The notes beneath the pieces were generated by a model that saw nothing but the letters and a program-made list of their open reading frames with translations, did no database searches and was not told the DNA's origin. From Scenedesmus sp. ARA3 (taxonomy: Eukaryota; Chlorophyta; Chlorophyceae; Sphaeropleales; Scenedesmaceae), in contig RWJK01001437.1 of the NCBI GenBank assembly GCA_004335835.1, positions 1-64,000 on the forward strand: a DNA stretch of 64,000 bases. The letters are read 5' to 3'. Position numbers and translations under genes: made by a program. Shown piece by piece: positions 51,228 to 62,068 of the stretch. Every line of letters starts with the position of its first letter. Within the stretch, counting starts at the first letter, position 1.

Positions 51228-54200
51228 GTGATCAAGCCAAGAGCACACAACAAAGGGATGTGTAGCCCCATGCCTGCCAGCTGGCAGCCATTGTTCCACC
51301 ACTAAACACCATTGACATGCTCAAAGACATGCTACTGCTACACAGCCTGGCCGTGCCCAACATAGCCAGCCAGCTGCCGCCAGCGGCAACGCCCCATGTC
51401 ATTGCCGGTGCACACGCACAACAGGCGCACAAGCACACAAATTCATACATGCGCCATCACATGCATCAACAGCAGCCGCGCTGCCTCACCTCCAGGATGT
51501 CGTCGCAGGTGCGCTCCGCGTACTCGATCATGGCGGGGCGCAGGCTGTCGCTCAGCAGCGCGCGGCGGCGCTCAGCATACACGCGGTCGCGCTGCGTGTT
51601 GACCACCTGGTCGTAGTCAAACAGGTTCCTGCAAGGCGGGTACGGGGAACAGCGCATGCAGCGGTCACAGTTGTTAAGTTCGAGAAAGTTGGCACCATCT
51701 GGGAAGCTCCTGAGCGCGCCTTCTGAGAGCGGTGTGGCATGATTGGTATAACCACACCCAAACAGTAGCAGCAACACCAGCAGCAGCGTCACATGTGGTA
51801 CGCGGTGTGCTTGCAAGCACTGTCGTCTGCCTGAACTCACTTGCGGATGTCGTAGAAGTAGGACTCCACGCGCTTCTGCGCTGTGTCCAGCGCGTCGGAC
51901 AGCATCTGGCTCTCCATGGGCAGGTCCTCCACGCGGAACGCCACCATCAGGTTCTTGATGCGGTCGCCGCCAAACACCCTGCGCAGGCGCGCGGCAGGCA
52001 CGCGCATCAGCGCCCGGACGCAATTTTCAGTGAGTTGCGTCAATGTCGCAGAGCCGGCCATTGTGCGTATTGCCCACCATTGACTCTGTGTCGTTCGAAC
52101 CACTGGCAGTAGGGCCTGCTGACCCACAGCAGATTGTGCTACACCAGCAGCAACAGTGTAGTACTGTCTCAACCCTCGCAGCACACCTGTGATGCACCAA
52201 GCCACCCCCCCCCCCCAGCACCCCCACCCACCACGACACCTGAACAGCGGGTCCTCCCTAGCAAAACATCTGCATGCCCAAACCCCCGACGATGCTTGCA
52301 GGCAACCAGTTGCCCTCAGTCAACACGCCCCACCTGAACAGCGAGTCCTCCAGGCTCAGGAAGAAGCGCGTGCTGCCGGGGTCGCCCTGACGCCCGCTGC
52401 GCCCGCGCAGCTGGTTGTCGATGCGGCGGCTCTCGTGGCGCTCCGTGCCCACCACGTGCAGCCCGCCCAGGGCCACCACGTCAGCCTTCTCCTGGTCGGT
52501 CACGGCCTTGAACTCCAGCAGCATGGCCTGGGGAGGGGGAGGGCAAGCAGGCACAGCAGCGATGACACGCAGTGCAGTCAGACAAAGGCGCAGGAGAAGC
52601 ATCAGTGAAGTCACAAGCAGGCGTTGCTGGTCGCACACAGCCTTGAACTCCAGCAGCATCGCCTGGGGGCATATGTGAGTTTGGAGGGGTGGGGAGGGCA
52701 GGTGAGCCAAGCCATACAGTCAAGGGCAGGGCGAAAGACATCAGCAGCAACACCTATACACCGCAAGCATGCGGAGGCAGCTGGTACAACGATACCGTGC
52801 AGAACAAGGCTGGAGCGCTGACCGCACAACCCCCACAGCTCACCAATCAGCCCACAGCTGTCAACCCCAACCACCACTCTCCGCCTCATCCACATTTCCA
52901 TCTTTCGTCCAGCGCCTCACCTGGTACACCGCGCGCAGCTTGAGCAGCACCTCATCATCCGTGGAGCCCTTCTCACACGCCACGCTCAGCCTGTCCTCCG
53001 CCTCCAGCAGCGGCAGGCTGCGCTCACCCCACGCGGCAGCAGCAGCCTTGCTGGCGGCCTTGCCTGCAGCCAGCGTGGCCGCGCTGAGCTGGCAGGGGAA
53101 GATGGCAGGGTCGGCGGCAAAGCTGGCCACCTGGCTGCGCCCCGTGCGGCTCTTGGCGTACGCATCGGCAGCATCAGCCTGCACGCAGCAGCAACCGCAG
53201 CAAGGAGGATTAGGCACAAGAGTGCACCGACACAATGGCCAGCTTGCTAACCAGGACTACATGCAGCTAGCAGCCCGGAATGATGTTGGCCCGAAGCTGC
53301 AGCAAACTAGTATGGCGCTAACAAACCACCCTAGTAACCAGGTGCATGTGTGCACTGCAGCAGCAGCAGGTGATGTTATGTCCCCACTTTCCCCCTGCGA
53401 GCCGCAGCAGCAGCAGCAGCAGCAGCAGCAGCTTCAGCCGCACCTGTGACACCACCTCTGGCATGAGCAGCTCGCGCAGCTTGAGCCGTGCCATGTAGTC
53501 GGGGTTGCCGCCCAGCAGGATGTCAGTACCACGGCCAGCCATGTTGGTGGAGATGGTGACCGCGCCGCGGCGGCCGGACTGCGCCACAATCTCACTCTCG
53601 CGCTCCACATTCTCTGGCTTGGCGTTCAGCACCTACAGCACGGTTTGTGGCAGCAGCAGCAGCAGTGTTACGTGCTATGGGACACAAGGGTTCGTGAGCC
53701 TGCTCCTTCCGATCGTGCATCACTCCATGATCAATTCACTCTGTGCTCCCCTAGCTTGCAGGAGCTACTTGGCACACACATCTCCACAATGGAACACTGC
53801 CGCGTGCCGTAGAACATCCCCAAAGCAACACAGCAGCCACAACGTACAGACATACTTTAGGCCCAGCCAGCCCTGGGTGCCTCGCAGGCATCACTGCTGC
53901 CGCATCTAATGCTTGATGCCTGCCTGGCCCAGCACCTCACTCCGGGTGCATCAAACAGCATAACACAACATACTACAATATAACATAACATGACATAACA
54001 GTGCCCCCCACCTGGTGCTTGATGCCCGCCTGGCCCAGCATCTCGCTGAGCAGCTCTGACTTCTCCACGCTGGTGGTGCCCACCAGCACGGGGCGGCCCT
54101 CGCGGTGGATGCGCTGGATCTCAGTGACCACCGCACGCCACTTGTACTGCTCCAGCCTGAGGGGGGCAGCAAGGCGGCAGTGAGGCCATGCACAAACGCG

Positions 54201-57200
54201 GCCAGGACAAGGGGTTCGGTCAAATGACTGATTTCAATGCAGCAGCAAGGAGATCATGTGAAGCGTAACCACCGCGCACCGCTTGTACTGCTCCAGCCTG
54301 AGGGGGCAACACAGGATGCATTCATAGAGGCGGCGGGGCGGCAAGGGTCAGGCTGTAGCTAGGCGTAATGAGATATTGCCGGCTGCTGCTGGCGAGTGCC
54401 ACATTTTAAAGAGGCACAGTGCAACCTCAAGTCACAGCTGGCTTCACAGTCACAACACTGAGCTGCACACTTACAACACAGCCATCACACTACATAGTAA
54501 CAGCAGGCAGCCCAGTAATTGTCACAGTGATCGAGCACATAGACTCCGCCGCCCCCCACCTGAAGACCACGTCTGGGTTGTCCACGCGGCTGATGGCCCT
54601 GTTGGTGGGCACCACTGCCACGGGCAGCTTGTAGATGCCGTCAAACTCACTGACCTCAGTGGCCGCTGTGCCGGTCATGCCCGCCAGCTTGGGGAAGTTC
54701 CTGCAGGCAGAGTCAGCAACAGCAACGGCAAGGTTAGGTAGGGCCATCAGCCCGGCTGTGCCGGTCATGCCCGCCAGCTTGGGAAAGTTCCTGCAGGCAG
54801 ACAGCAGACAGACACAACACACACACTTAGAGATCAGATGGGGTGTGCTGCAGCACTGGAGGCGACAAACACGACCCTGAACTAGTACCCACAAGCATAG
54901 CGTTGCCTTGAGCTGTTCCTGCAAGCTCGACACCAACAAGTGCCTGCAGTGCCGGCAGCAGCATGCACTACTATATGGCATTGCATCTGCCAGCGGTACA
55001 CCAGCCGCGCTTAAAGAAGCATGGCATGACATGCTTGCCTCCCCCCTCCCCCCCCNNNNNNNNNNNNNNNNNNNNNNNNNNNNNNNNNNNNNNNNNNNNN
55101 NNNNNNNNNNNNNNNNNNNNNNNNNNNNNNNNNNNNNNNNNNNNNNNNNNNNNNNNNNNNNNNNNNNNNNNNNNNNNNNNNNNNNNNNNNNNNNNNNNNN
55201 NNNNNNNNNNNNNNNNNNNNNNNNNNNNNNNNNNNNNNNNNNNNNNNNNNNNNNNNNNNNNNNNNNNNNNNNNNNNNNNNNNNNNNNNNNNNNNNNNNNN
55301 NNNNNNNNNNNNNNNNNNNNNNNNNNNNNNNNNNNNNNNNNNNNNNNNNNNNNNNNNNNNNNNNNNNNNNNNNNNNNNNNNNNNNNNNNNNNNNNNNNNN
55401 NNNNNNNNNNNNNNNNNNNNNNNNNNNNNNNNNNNNNNNNNNNNNNNNNNNNNNNNNNNNNNNNNNNNNNNNNNNNNNNNNNNNNNNNNNNNNNNNNNNN
55501 NNNNNNNNNNNNNNNNNNNNNNNNNNNNNNNNNNNNNNNNNNNNNNNNNNNNNNNNNNNNNNNNNNNNNNNNNNNNNNNNNNNNNNNNNNNNNNNNNNNN
55601 NNNNNNNNNNNNNNNNNNNNNNNNNNNNNNNNNNNNNNNNNNNNNNNNNNNNNNNNNNNNNNNNNNNNNNNNNNNNNNNNNNNNNNNNNNNNNNNNNNNN
55701 NNNNNNNNNNNNNNNNNNNNNNNNNNNNNNNNNNNNNNNNNNNNNNNNNNNNNNNNNNNNNNNNNNNNNNNNNNNNNNNNNNNNNNNNNNNNNNNNNNNN
55801 NNNNNNNNNNNNNNNACCCCCACCTGCAGCGACTCCTCCCGGCCTCGTGGTGGGGCAACAAGGCGACCCACACATACACAGCTGCCACTTCGTCCGACTT
55901 CTGACATGCACATGCAACCTCACTGTCAACAACAAACCAGCATGAGAGGCACGTCCACCACCCCAAGCCCCCAGCTGCTGCCCCCACCTGCAGCACGTCC
56001 TCCACGGCCTCGTGGTGACAGACAAAGTGACACATCTGTAACAAGCCACAATAACAGGAAGCTAGCCAACCGAAGCCCACACAGCTGCCGCCGCGCCGCA
56101 CCTGCAGCACGTCCTCCACTGCCTCGTAGCCGTCCTCTGTCAGCAGCACGTTGCGCTGCTTCTCATCAACAGTATAATGCAGGTCCTTGGTCAGCGCGTC
56201 GGCGATCTTGGCTGCCTTGTAGTACTTGTCGCTGGGCTTGTCGGATGTGCCGGAGATGATGAGGGGCGTGCGCGCCTCGTCGATGAGGATGCTGTCCACC
56301 TCGTCGATCACGCAGAAGTTGAAGGGCTGCGCGGCACGCAGCACCAGCTCCGCGGGAGACTGCGGCGATGCGGCGACACATGAAGCGATGCAGCCAGACA
56401 ACAGCGGGTGGTGAGTGGGGTGATGCTGTGCGGTGCTGGTGTGCCAGTTTTCATTGCAAAGCACACAGCTGCCAGACTGCGCCTGCTCATCCTACAAGCG
56501 TGCTGTGTGACGCAACACCACTGATGGCCAAGGCACCGCAGGCAGGCTGGCTGCTGCTGTGTATCTCATCCAGAAGCTCCCGCGCTGCTGGCACAGCTGG
56601 CTGTTTGAGCGCCCTGCTGCGTGCCGACTAGAGTGCAGCAGCCTGCCGCCGCCCCTGTCGAAACACAAGCCTCACCCCTGCCAGGTTGTCGCGCAGGTAG
56701 TCAAAGCCCAGCTCGCTGTTGGTCACGTAGGTGATGTCGCTCAGGTAGGCGACGCGACGAGCCTCGGGCGTCATGTCCGCCTGCACCAGGCCCACCTGCA
56801 GGTTATGGCAGCAGCAGCAGCAGCAGCGCGTGTCATACAGGGCAAGCTGTGCACACTAGAGTGGAGTTCTGCAGCTCTGCTGACACAGGAACATGGCGCT
56901 GGCCAAACCCACATAGTGACGTTGCCACCTTCCTGCCAACTCGCTGCACCCACACCACCGCTCCAAACCCCAGGGAGTGGTGCCTGCTTACAAGCCACAC
57001 CTGCATGCAGGGGCATATGCAAGTGCAGCACGTGGCCCACTCTCACAGCACATGCTGCTGCCACCCTGATGCCAGCCTACCCACCGCTCAGCCAGCCCCG
57101 CACCTGCATGCCCAGGAAGTGTGGCACCTTCCCCACCCTCACACCACATGCTGCTGCCACCACCCTTTCAACCATTGCCCAACCAGCCGCGCACCTGCAT

Positions 57201-57982
57201 GCCCAGGAAGCGCAGCACCTGCCCCACCCTCACACCACATGCTACTACCATCATCCTCTCAACAACCGCTGAGTCAGCCCCGCACCTGCATGCCCAGGAA
57301 GCACAACACCTGGCCCACCCTCACACCACATGCTGCTGTCACCACCCTTCAACCACTGCCCAACCAGCCGCGCACCTGCATGCCCAGGAAGCGCGGCACC
57401 TGGCCCACCCACTCGCTGTCGCGGCGCGCCAGGTAGTCGTTGACGGTCACCACGTGCACGCCCTTGCCCGTGAGCGCGTTGAGGTAGCTGGGCAGCACAG
57501 CCACCAGCGTCTTGCCCTCGCCTGGCCAGCAGCACACATGCACACGGAGCAGCAGTTGCTGCAAGTGCCACCAACGGAGGAAAAACTTGCGTGGCAGCTA
57601 CTGTCAGCAGCGCCAACACCACCACAGCGGGTCGAGCCGTGCCCCGTAGCACCATGTGTGAGCAGCGACACACCTGGGTGATGCATTGCCAGCGATGCCT
57701 GACAGCTAAGCGCTGCTGCGTTGCGCTGTGCCAGAGCACCTGCACTGCGCTCAACCGTTTGCGGACCTAGCAGCCCGTCCCTGCTGCAGTGGCTGCAATT
57801 GCTCTGCTGCCAGCTGCTGCTCCCCTGCCTACTGCTGCTGCCGGCGCAGCTGCTGGCCGCCGCGCCGCACCTGTCCTCATCTCTGCAATCTGTCCCTCGT
57901 GCAGGATCATGCCTCCGATGAGCTGCACGTCAAACGGCCGCAGCCCCAGCACACGCTTGGACGCCTCGCGCACCACCTGGCG

Positions 57983-58013
<31 letters not shown>

Positions 58014-59038
58014 CAGGAGCAGCAGCAGCGGTGAAAGTTGACCACAGCAAGCAAATGCCAGCACAGCGACACGTTGCTGCTTCGTGTAAATGCGTATGCT
58101 GCGTTGGTTGTGTTGCTACATGGCTTGGCAACTGCAATGACGCGGAGCTGCACAGCAACCTCACTAGCAGAAAAGAAAGCAACAAGCCCTGGTGGCTTTT
58201 GCTGAACACATGCATGTTCGTGGATGGCTTCACTGCATGCATGCTGCTGCGCTGCCTGTCAGCTCAAGCAGGTCTGCCGGCAAAGACTCAGCCAGAACAT
58301 GTGCATTGCGCGAGCAAAGGCTGCGTGCAGAATGGTGGAAGCATGAGACAGCTTTTAAGCCTTCTCTTTCACCTGGGATGCATGCATGCATGCTCGCAAG
58401 CATATGCACAGGTGGTGCTCAATCAATCAGGCTGACCCTCAAGTCCGGGACGTGCATACCACCAAATTCACTATGCAGCTGTGCCAGAAAGTGCAGTTTG
58501 ACACTAATAAGCATGCAGTCAATACATGCAGCTGGTGTAAACAGTAAGAAGCATCCCGTGGTGACTTGCTGGTGTCACCCGCAGCGGCGGCAGCAGCAGC
58601 AGCAGCAGCAACACTCACTGCAAAGGCCTCTGGTAGGATAGCCTCCAGGGTCTCGCCCCCTTGCACACGCTTCTGGAACTCCTTTGTCTTGGCCCTCAGC
58701 TGGTCGTCAGTGAGAGCGGCCATCTTGGGCTCCAAAGCACTGATTGCATCCACACGGTCCTGGTACTGCTTGCGTGTCTTGTCGGATGGGTCCTGCTTGA
58801 AGATCTTGTCAAAGAAAGCACGCGTCTGCACCACTTGACGACGTGTTGGCGCTCCTGGCCTCAGTGGGCTCCTCCCTGACAGCCCAACCGAGCTGGTGGG
58901 CCTGGAGACGCACGCACTGCTGGACACTGACTTCATTGCAGCGCGGACTGGCACAACGTGGGCACGTGTAACTAATGCATGCGACGTAGATTGCCTGCTG
59001 GCTCTAAGGCCAGCAGGGGCCTTGCTGGACAGAAGCAT
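50044..59038 (-). CDS. secA: chloroplast protein translocase ATPase SecA (interrupted by assembly gap)
   Basis: Minus-strand exons: 59038..58619, 57976..57871, 57521..57376, 56795..56676, 56359..56102, [missing], 54700..54560, 54156..54012, 53632..53444, 53178..52921, 52527..52334, 51978..51841, 51628..51490, 51121..51025, 50718..50531 and 50307..50044. The visible sum is about 934 codons. The exon or exons encoding the following 60-80 residues fall in the N gap, and their total length must be 2 modulo 3 to restore phase. An Arg/Ser-rich, acid-poor start ([18 protein letters not shown]) looks like a chloroplast transit peptide. Motifs in order: [25 protein letters not shown] (Walker A), [133 protein letters not shown] and [20 protein letters not shown]. 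It drives proteins through the thylakoid SecYE channel. No C-terminal zinc finger is present. Confidence 0.93.
51134..51226. repeat. pure (CAG)31 tract in a SecA intron
   Basis: This is 93 bp of uninterrupted CAG on +, or (CTG)31 on the SecA sense strand. It ends about 12 bases from the acceptor of exon 51121..51025. It is the longest pure triplet run in the window. Confidence 0.95.
52500..52670 (-). repeat. duplicated 3' splice site of a SecA exon (135-bp period)
   Basis: The exon start encoding AMLLEFKAV with its CAG acceptor is present at 52527 and again, with small differences, at 52662. The 135-bp spacing is in frame and the frame is open through both copies, so use of the distal site would add 45 residues. 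Confidence 0.85.
53911..54050 (-). repeat. duplicated 5' splice-site end of a SecA exon (106-bp period)
   Basis: The exon end encoding LGQAGIKHQ (54012 side) recurs in the downstream intron at 53911-53940 with a few substitutions, 106 bp away. The copy has lost the adjacent donor context. Confidence 0.7.
54120..54305 (-). repeat. duplicated 3' splice-site start of a SecA exon (141-bp period)
   Basis: The bases encoding LEQYK with the CTCAG acceptor occur at 54156 and again at 54297. Reading from the distal copy reaches a TGA before the proximal exon, so the proximal copy is used in this model. Confidence 0.8.
54660..54795 (-). repeat. duplicated 3' splice-site start of a SecA exon (90-bp period)
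   Basis: The exon start encoding [12 protein letters not shown] with its CTGCAG acceptor is present at 54700 and 54790. The 90-bp offset keeps frame and phase, with no stop between, so both acceptors could give translatable mRNA. Confidence 0.85.
55056..55815. other. assembly gap (760 N)
   Basis: Undetermined bases. The gap lies in the SecA gene, next to a poly-C run and between junction duplications, and removes the exon or exons after [15 protein letters not shown]. Confidence 1.
55821..56140 (-). repeat. repeated 5' splice-site end of a SecA exon next to the gap
   Basis: The exon end encoding EAVEDVLQ plus its GTG donor occurs at 56102 (used in this model). It recurs at 55988 (114 bp away, in frame, open) and in degenerate form near 55824, beside the N gap. 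Confidence 0.8.
56998..57400 (-). repeat. 91-bp minisatellite made of a SecA exon end and donor site
   Basis: CACCTGCATGCCCAGGAAG-type units start at 57373, 57283, 57192 and 57101 (periods 90, 91, 91), with a degenerate fifth near 56998. The copy at 57373 is the true exon end (encoding FLGMQ followed by the GTGCGC donor). The other copies carry the same exon end and a GTGCGG or GTGCGC donor inside the intron. Confidence 0.9.
57984..58010. repeat. (CAG)9 tract, CTG on the SecA sense strand, before a 3' splice site
   Basis: The tract reads CTG on the sense strand and ends about 8 bases before the acceptor of exon 57976..57871. It is extended by GAGCAG units to 58029. Confidence 0.8.
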
Positions 59039-59623
59039 TGCTTGGCCCACTCGTGCAGGAGTTCCTATGTAAATTGAACGAGCATGCACAACACAGCGGC
59101 CTGCTTCACAACATCAAGAACTGTCCTAGACTGGTTTGAAGCTCGCCAGCTTGTTTGGAGGCCAATGAGGTGGCAATCAGTGTTACATATGTCAACATGC
59201 GATGTTACTGTCACTGCCGCCAGCAACCGTCTCGTTTTCCACTTGAATTACTATTGATCATGTCGTAGTCTGTACCTGAAGCTACATAAGCCACAGCGTT
59301 GGTCGCAGCCTGCCATCAGCAGGGGCCAACTCCAAGTCACACAGCAACAGCAAGAAGTTTCTGTGTTGTCGTATTTGGTCGCAACATAGCACACTAAACT
59401 CTTTCGAGTCTGTATTTGGTATAGCACACAGCAGGCTTGCCGCTGCATTTGTATCTGGCTGCAGCCATACCTGACAGTGGCTGCAGCAGCACGCCACAGG
59501 CCAGCTGCAGCTGGATCAGCAGCCTGTTGCCTACCAGAGCAGACCTGCATAGAATCCCAAAGCACAACTGTTGGAGGCCGCCGGGACACAGGCAGGCGGC
59601 CTGCAGCTGCAGGCTGCAGCATC
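59039..59623. other. divergent promoter region SecA / RPC4
   Basis: This 585-bp region lies between head-to-head start codons. It is relatively AT-richer around 59,160-59,440. No clear TATA box or other element could be fixed by eye. Confidence 0.5.
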
Positions 59624-62068
59624 ATGGCAGATGATGCATCCAAAGGCAGTGGCCGCGGGAGTGGTGGCGCACGCAAGGTGGGTCACCCAACAGCTGCAAG
59701 AAGCACAGCTGCACTGAATAGCATTCGAATGAAGCTGTAAAGGACTTTGCATCTCTGCCAGCAGCTGTACATCAGCATGCCTGCTCAGCTTGTCAGCCTC
59801 TGCATGCAGTGTGTGTCACATCAGCACGAAGTGCCAGCAACAGCACATGAAACGGCTGCCACGCCCTGCTGCTGGCATGCATCCCGCAGTTTGCGCCCAC
59901 CGTGCCCAGCAGGCGCCGCAAAGCAGAGGAGGGCAGCGGCGCAGCGCCATCTGCAGCAGAAGCAGCAGCAGCAAACGAGGCCTTCCAGGACTTGATCCGT
60001 GCAGCGCAGTCGGAGTCAAAATGGGAGCGGGGCAGGGGCAGGGGCTTTGGCAGAGGCAGGGGAGGCTATGCGCCGCACATGGTGACGTTTGGTGGCGGCG
60101 ATGATGCAGGGATGCGGCCCATGGGTAGTGCGCCGCAGCCGTTGGCCCGAGGAGCGCCTGGCGTGAAGCAGCAAGCAGGTAGCAGCAGGTGAGGCGCGCA
60201 TGGTCGCCACAGCTGCATGCAGCAGGTGCAGCAGGTGCAGCAGGCTTGCAGGAAGCAGCTGCCTGCAGTTTGTTATGTTTGTGTGCTTGAGCAGCTGCTG
60301 CAGGACTGCTTGTTGTGGCGTGGAAGGGTGCAGCTGGTCAGCAGCTGAGATGCCTTTGCTTGGATGGTCGTGAGCACATCGAGTCAATCATGCAGGATTC
60401 CGCGGCACATAAGCAGACAACAGCAACTGCAGCGTTATGAGCATCACCACAGCAGTCGTGCTTCGATGGCCCAACAGCAGCAGCACGCCGCATCCTGCAG
60501 CCATGTTACCTGCCGTGTGCATGAATAGTCCATCACCTGCTGCTCAACTCACATCCAACTACACCCTCCTGCAAACTGCTGCCACCGCCCGCACTCCTGC
60601 AGCGCTGCCGCCAAGCACGAGGGCAAAGCAGCCAGCAAGTCAAAGCTGAAGCTTGACCCAGAGGGCAAGGCTCCCTCAAGCTTTGACAGCATAGCAGAAG
60701 ATGACCTAGACAGCGAGGAGGCAGGGCCGCAGTTCGACTACAGCCAATACTACCCGGGCACGCTGCCGCTGCAGCTGCACCACCCTGAGGATGACGCGGG
60801 GCAGCCGGCGCTGCAGGCGATGCTGATGCGGCAGGGCGTGCCGCAAGACCTGGTGCTGCGGCAGGTGCGTGTGTTCAAGGCTTGGTTGTGTGGTTGCCGT
60901 GTACTGCGAGGTTGGGTTGTCTGTGTGTAGTGCGCAGCGTTGTGAGGAGAGGTGGAGGCCTCCTGCAGCCTTGCAGTAGTTGCTGCAAGGGATGCAGCCA
61001 CGGGGTAACTGCGACGCTGCTGTTGCAGCAGGATGCAGCGGCACACACGTAGCTGCAGGGTCGCAGGCGCTTGTTGTGTCCGTGCTGCAAGTTACACAAT
61101 AGCAGGATGTTGCAGCCTAATACAGCGTAACTGCTTGATTTACAGCTCAACTGCCTCACCTGCTTGTCTCCTTGCAGGATGATCCGGAGCACACCGCGCA
61201 GCAGCTAGGCCTGACTGACCTGTCAGCAGCGCAGGACCTGCTGTACCTCTTCCAGCTGCCTGCAGTGCTGCCGCTGTCAGCACCGCCCAAAGCAGACGCA
61301 GCAGACGCGCGCCAGCGGCGCGGCAGCAGCAGCAGCAGCAGCAAGGCCGCGGGAGGGATGCAGCAGCCTGCAGCAGCAGGCGTGAAGGAGCTGCCGTCTG
61401 GCAAGATAGGCAAGCTGCTCATCTTCCAGAGCGGCAAAGTCAAGATGCAGATTGGCGATGTGCTGCTTGATGTCACTGCAGGGCTGCCGTGTGTGACGCG
61501 GCAGGATGTAGCTGCTGTCAACACATCATCGAAACACCTGGTGCAGCTAGGGCCTATTGCGCAGCGTGCAGTGGTGTGCCCTGACGTATGGCAGCTGATG
61601 GCAGAAGGGCCACCGTCTGAGTTCCCACGGGCAGCCTCTGTGCAGAAGCAGGCTGCAGCAGCAGCAGCAGCAGCAAACGGCATGCAGACGTCTTCAGAAG
61701 CAGGGGAGGACGACGATGAAGACATGAGCGAAGGGGATGCAGCAGAAGCAGAAGCAGGCAAAGCCAAAGCGCCAGTGGCAGCAGCAGCAGCAGCAGCAGT
61801 AGCTGCTGCGGCATCAGATGGCATGGATGTAGATGGGCAGGAAGAAGCAGACAGCAGCTCGGAGCAAGAGGATAGCGAAGAAGCTGCACCAGCAGCAGCA
61901 CCAGCCCCAGCAGCAGCAGCAGTAGCAGCAGCAGCGCCGCCACCGGATGATGGTGTGGCGAGCTTGCTGGGGCTGCCAGCTGGCACAGTGGCAGCAGCAG
62001 GCTCAGGGCGCGGCAGGGGCCGCTTCAGGCCAGCTGCAGGCCCGCGGGGTGCACGTGCGGGCAAGTAG
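59624..62068 (+). CDS. DNA-directed RNA polymerase III subunit RPC4 (C53 / POLR3D)
   Basis: Exons are 59624..59677, 59890..60188, 60603..60864 and 61178..62068 (501 aa, phases close), starting MADDASKGSGRGSGGARK. The family signature FAPTVPSRRRK follows at once. Next come an RG-rich stretch (GRGRGFGRGRGGYAP), an acidic/Ser segment and the conserved C-terminal block: LPSGKIGKLLIFQSGKVKMQ, GDVLLDVTAGLPC, DVAAVNTSSKHLVQLG and AVVCPDVWQL. RPC4 pairs with RPC5 (C37) in a TFIIF-like subcomplex acting in initiation, termination and reinitiation on tRNA and 5S genes. Beyond the usual C-terminal end there is an unusual tail of acidic and poly-Ala runs ending GRGRGRFRPAAG and GARAGK, not expected in yeast or human RPC4. 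Confidence 0.9.

Noticed and set aside
50864..51265. Open frame with a long poly-Gln run on the + strand
   Set aside because: It is the complement of a SecA intron; the (CAG)31 tract lies between two well-supported SecA exons on the other strand.
55011..55945. Open frames running across the N gap
   Set aside because: They are open only because N was translated as unknown residues; no coding claim can be made.
56998..57400. CRISPR-like regular repeat array
   Set aside because: The repeats are 90-91 bp direct copies of a SecA exon end in a eukaryotic intron, with no spacer-repeat structure or cas genes.
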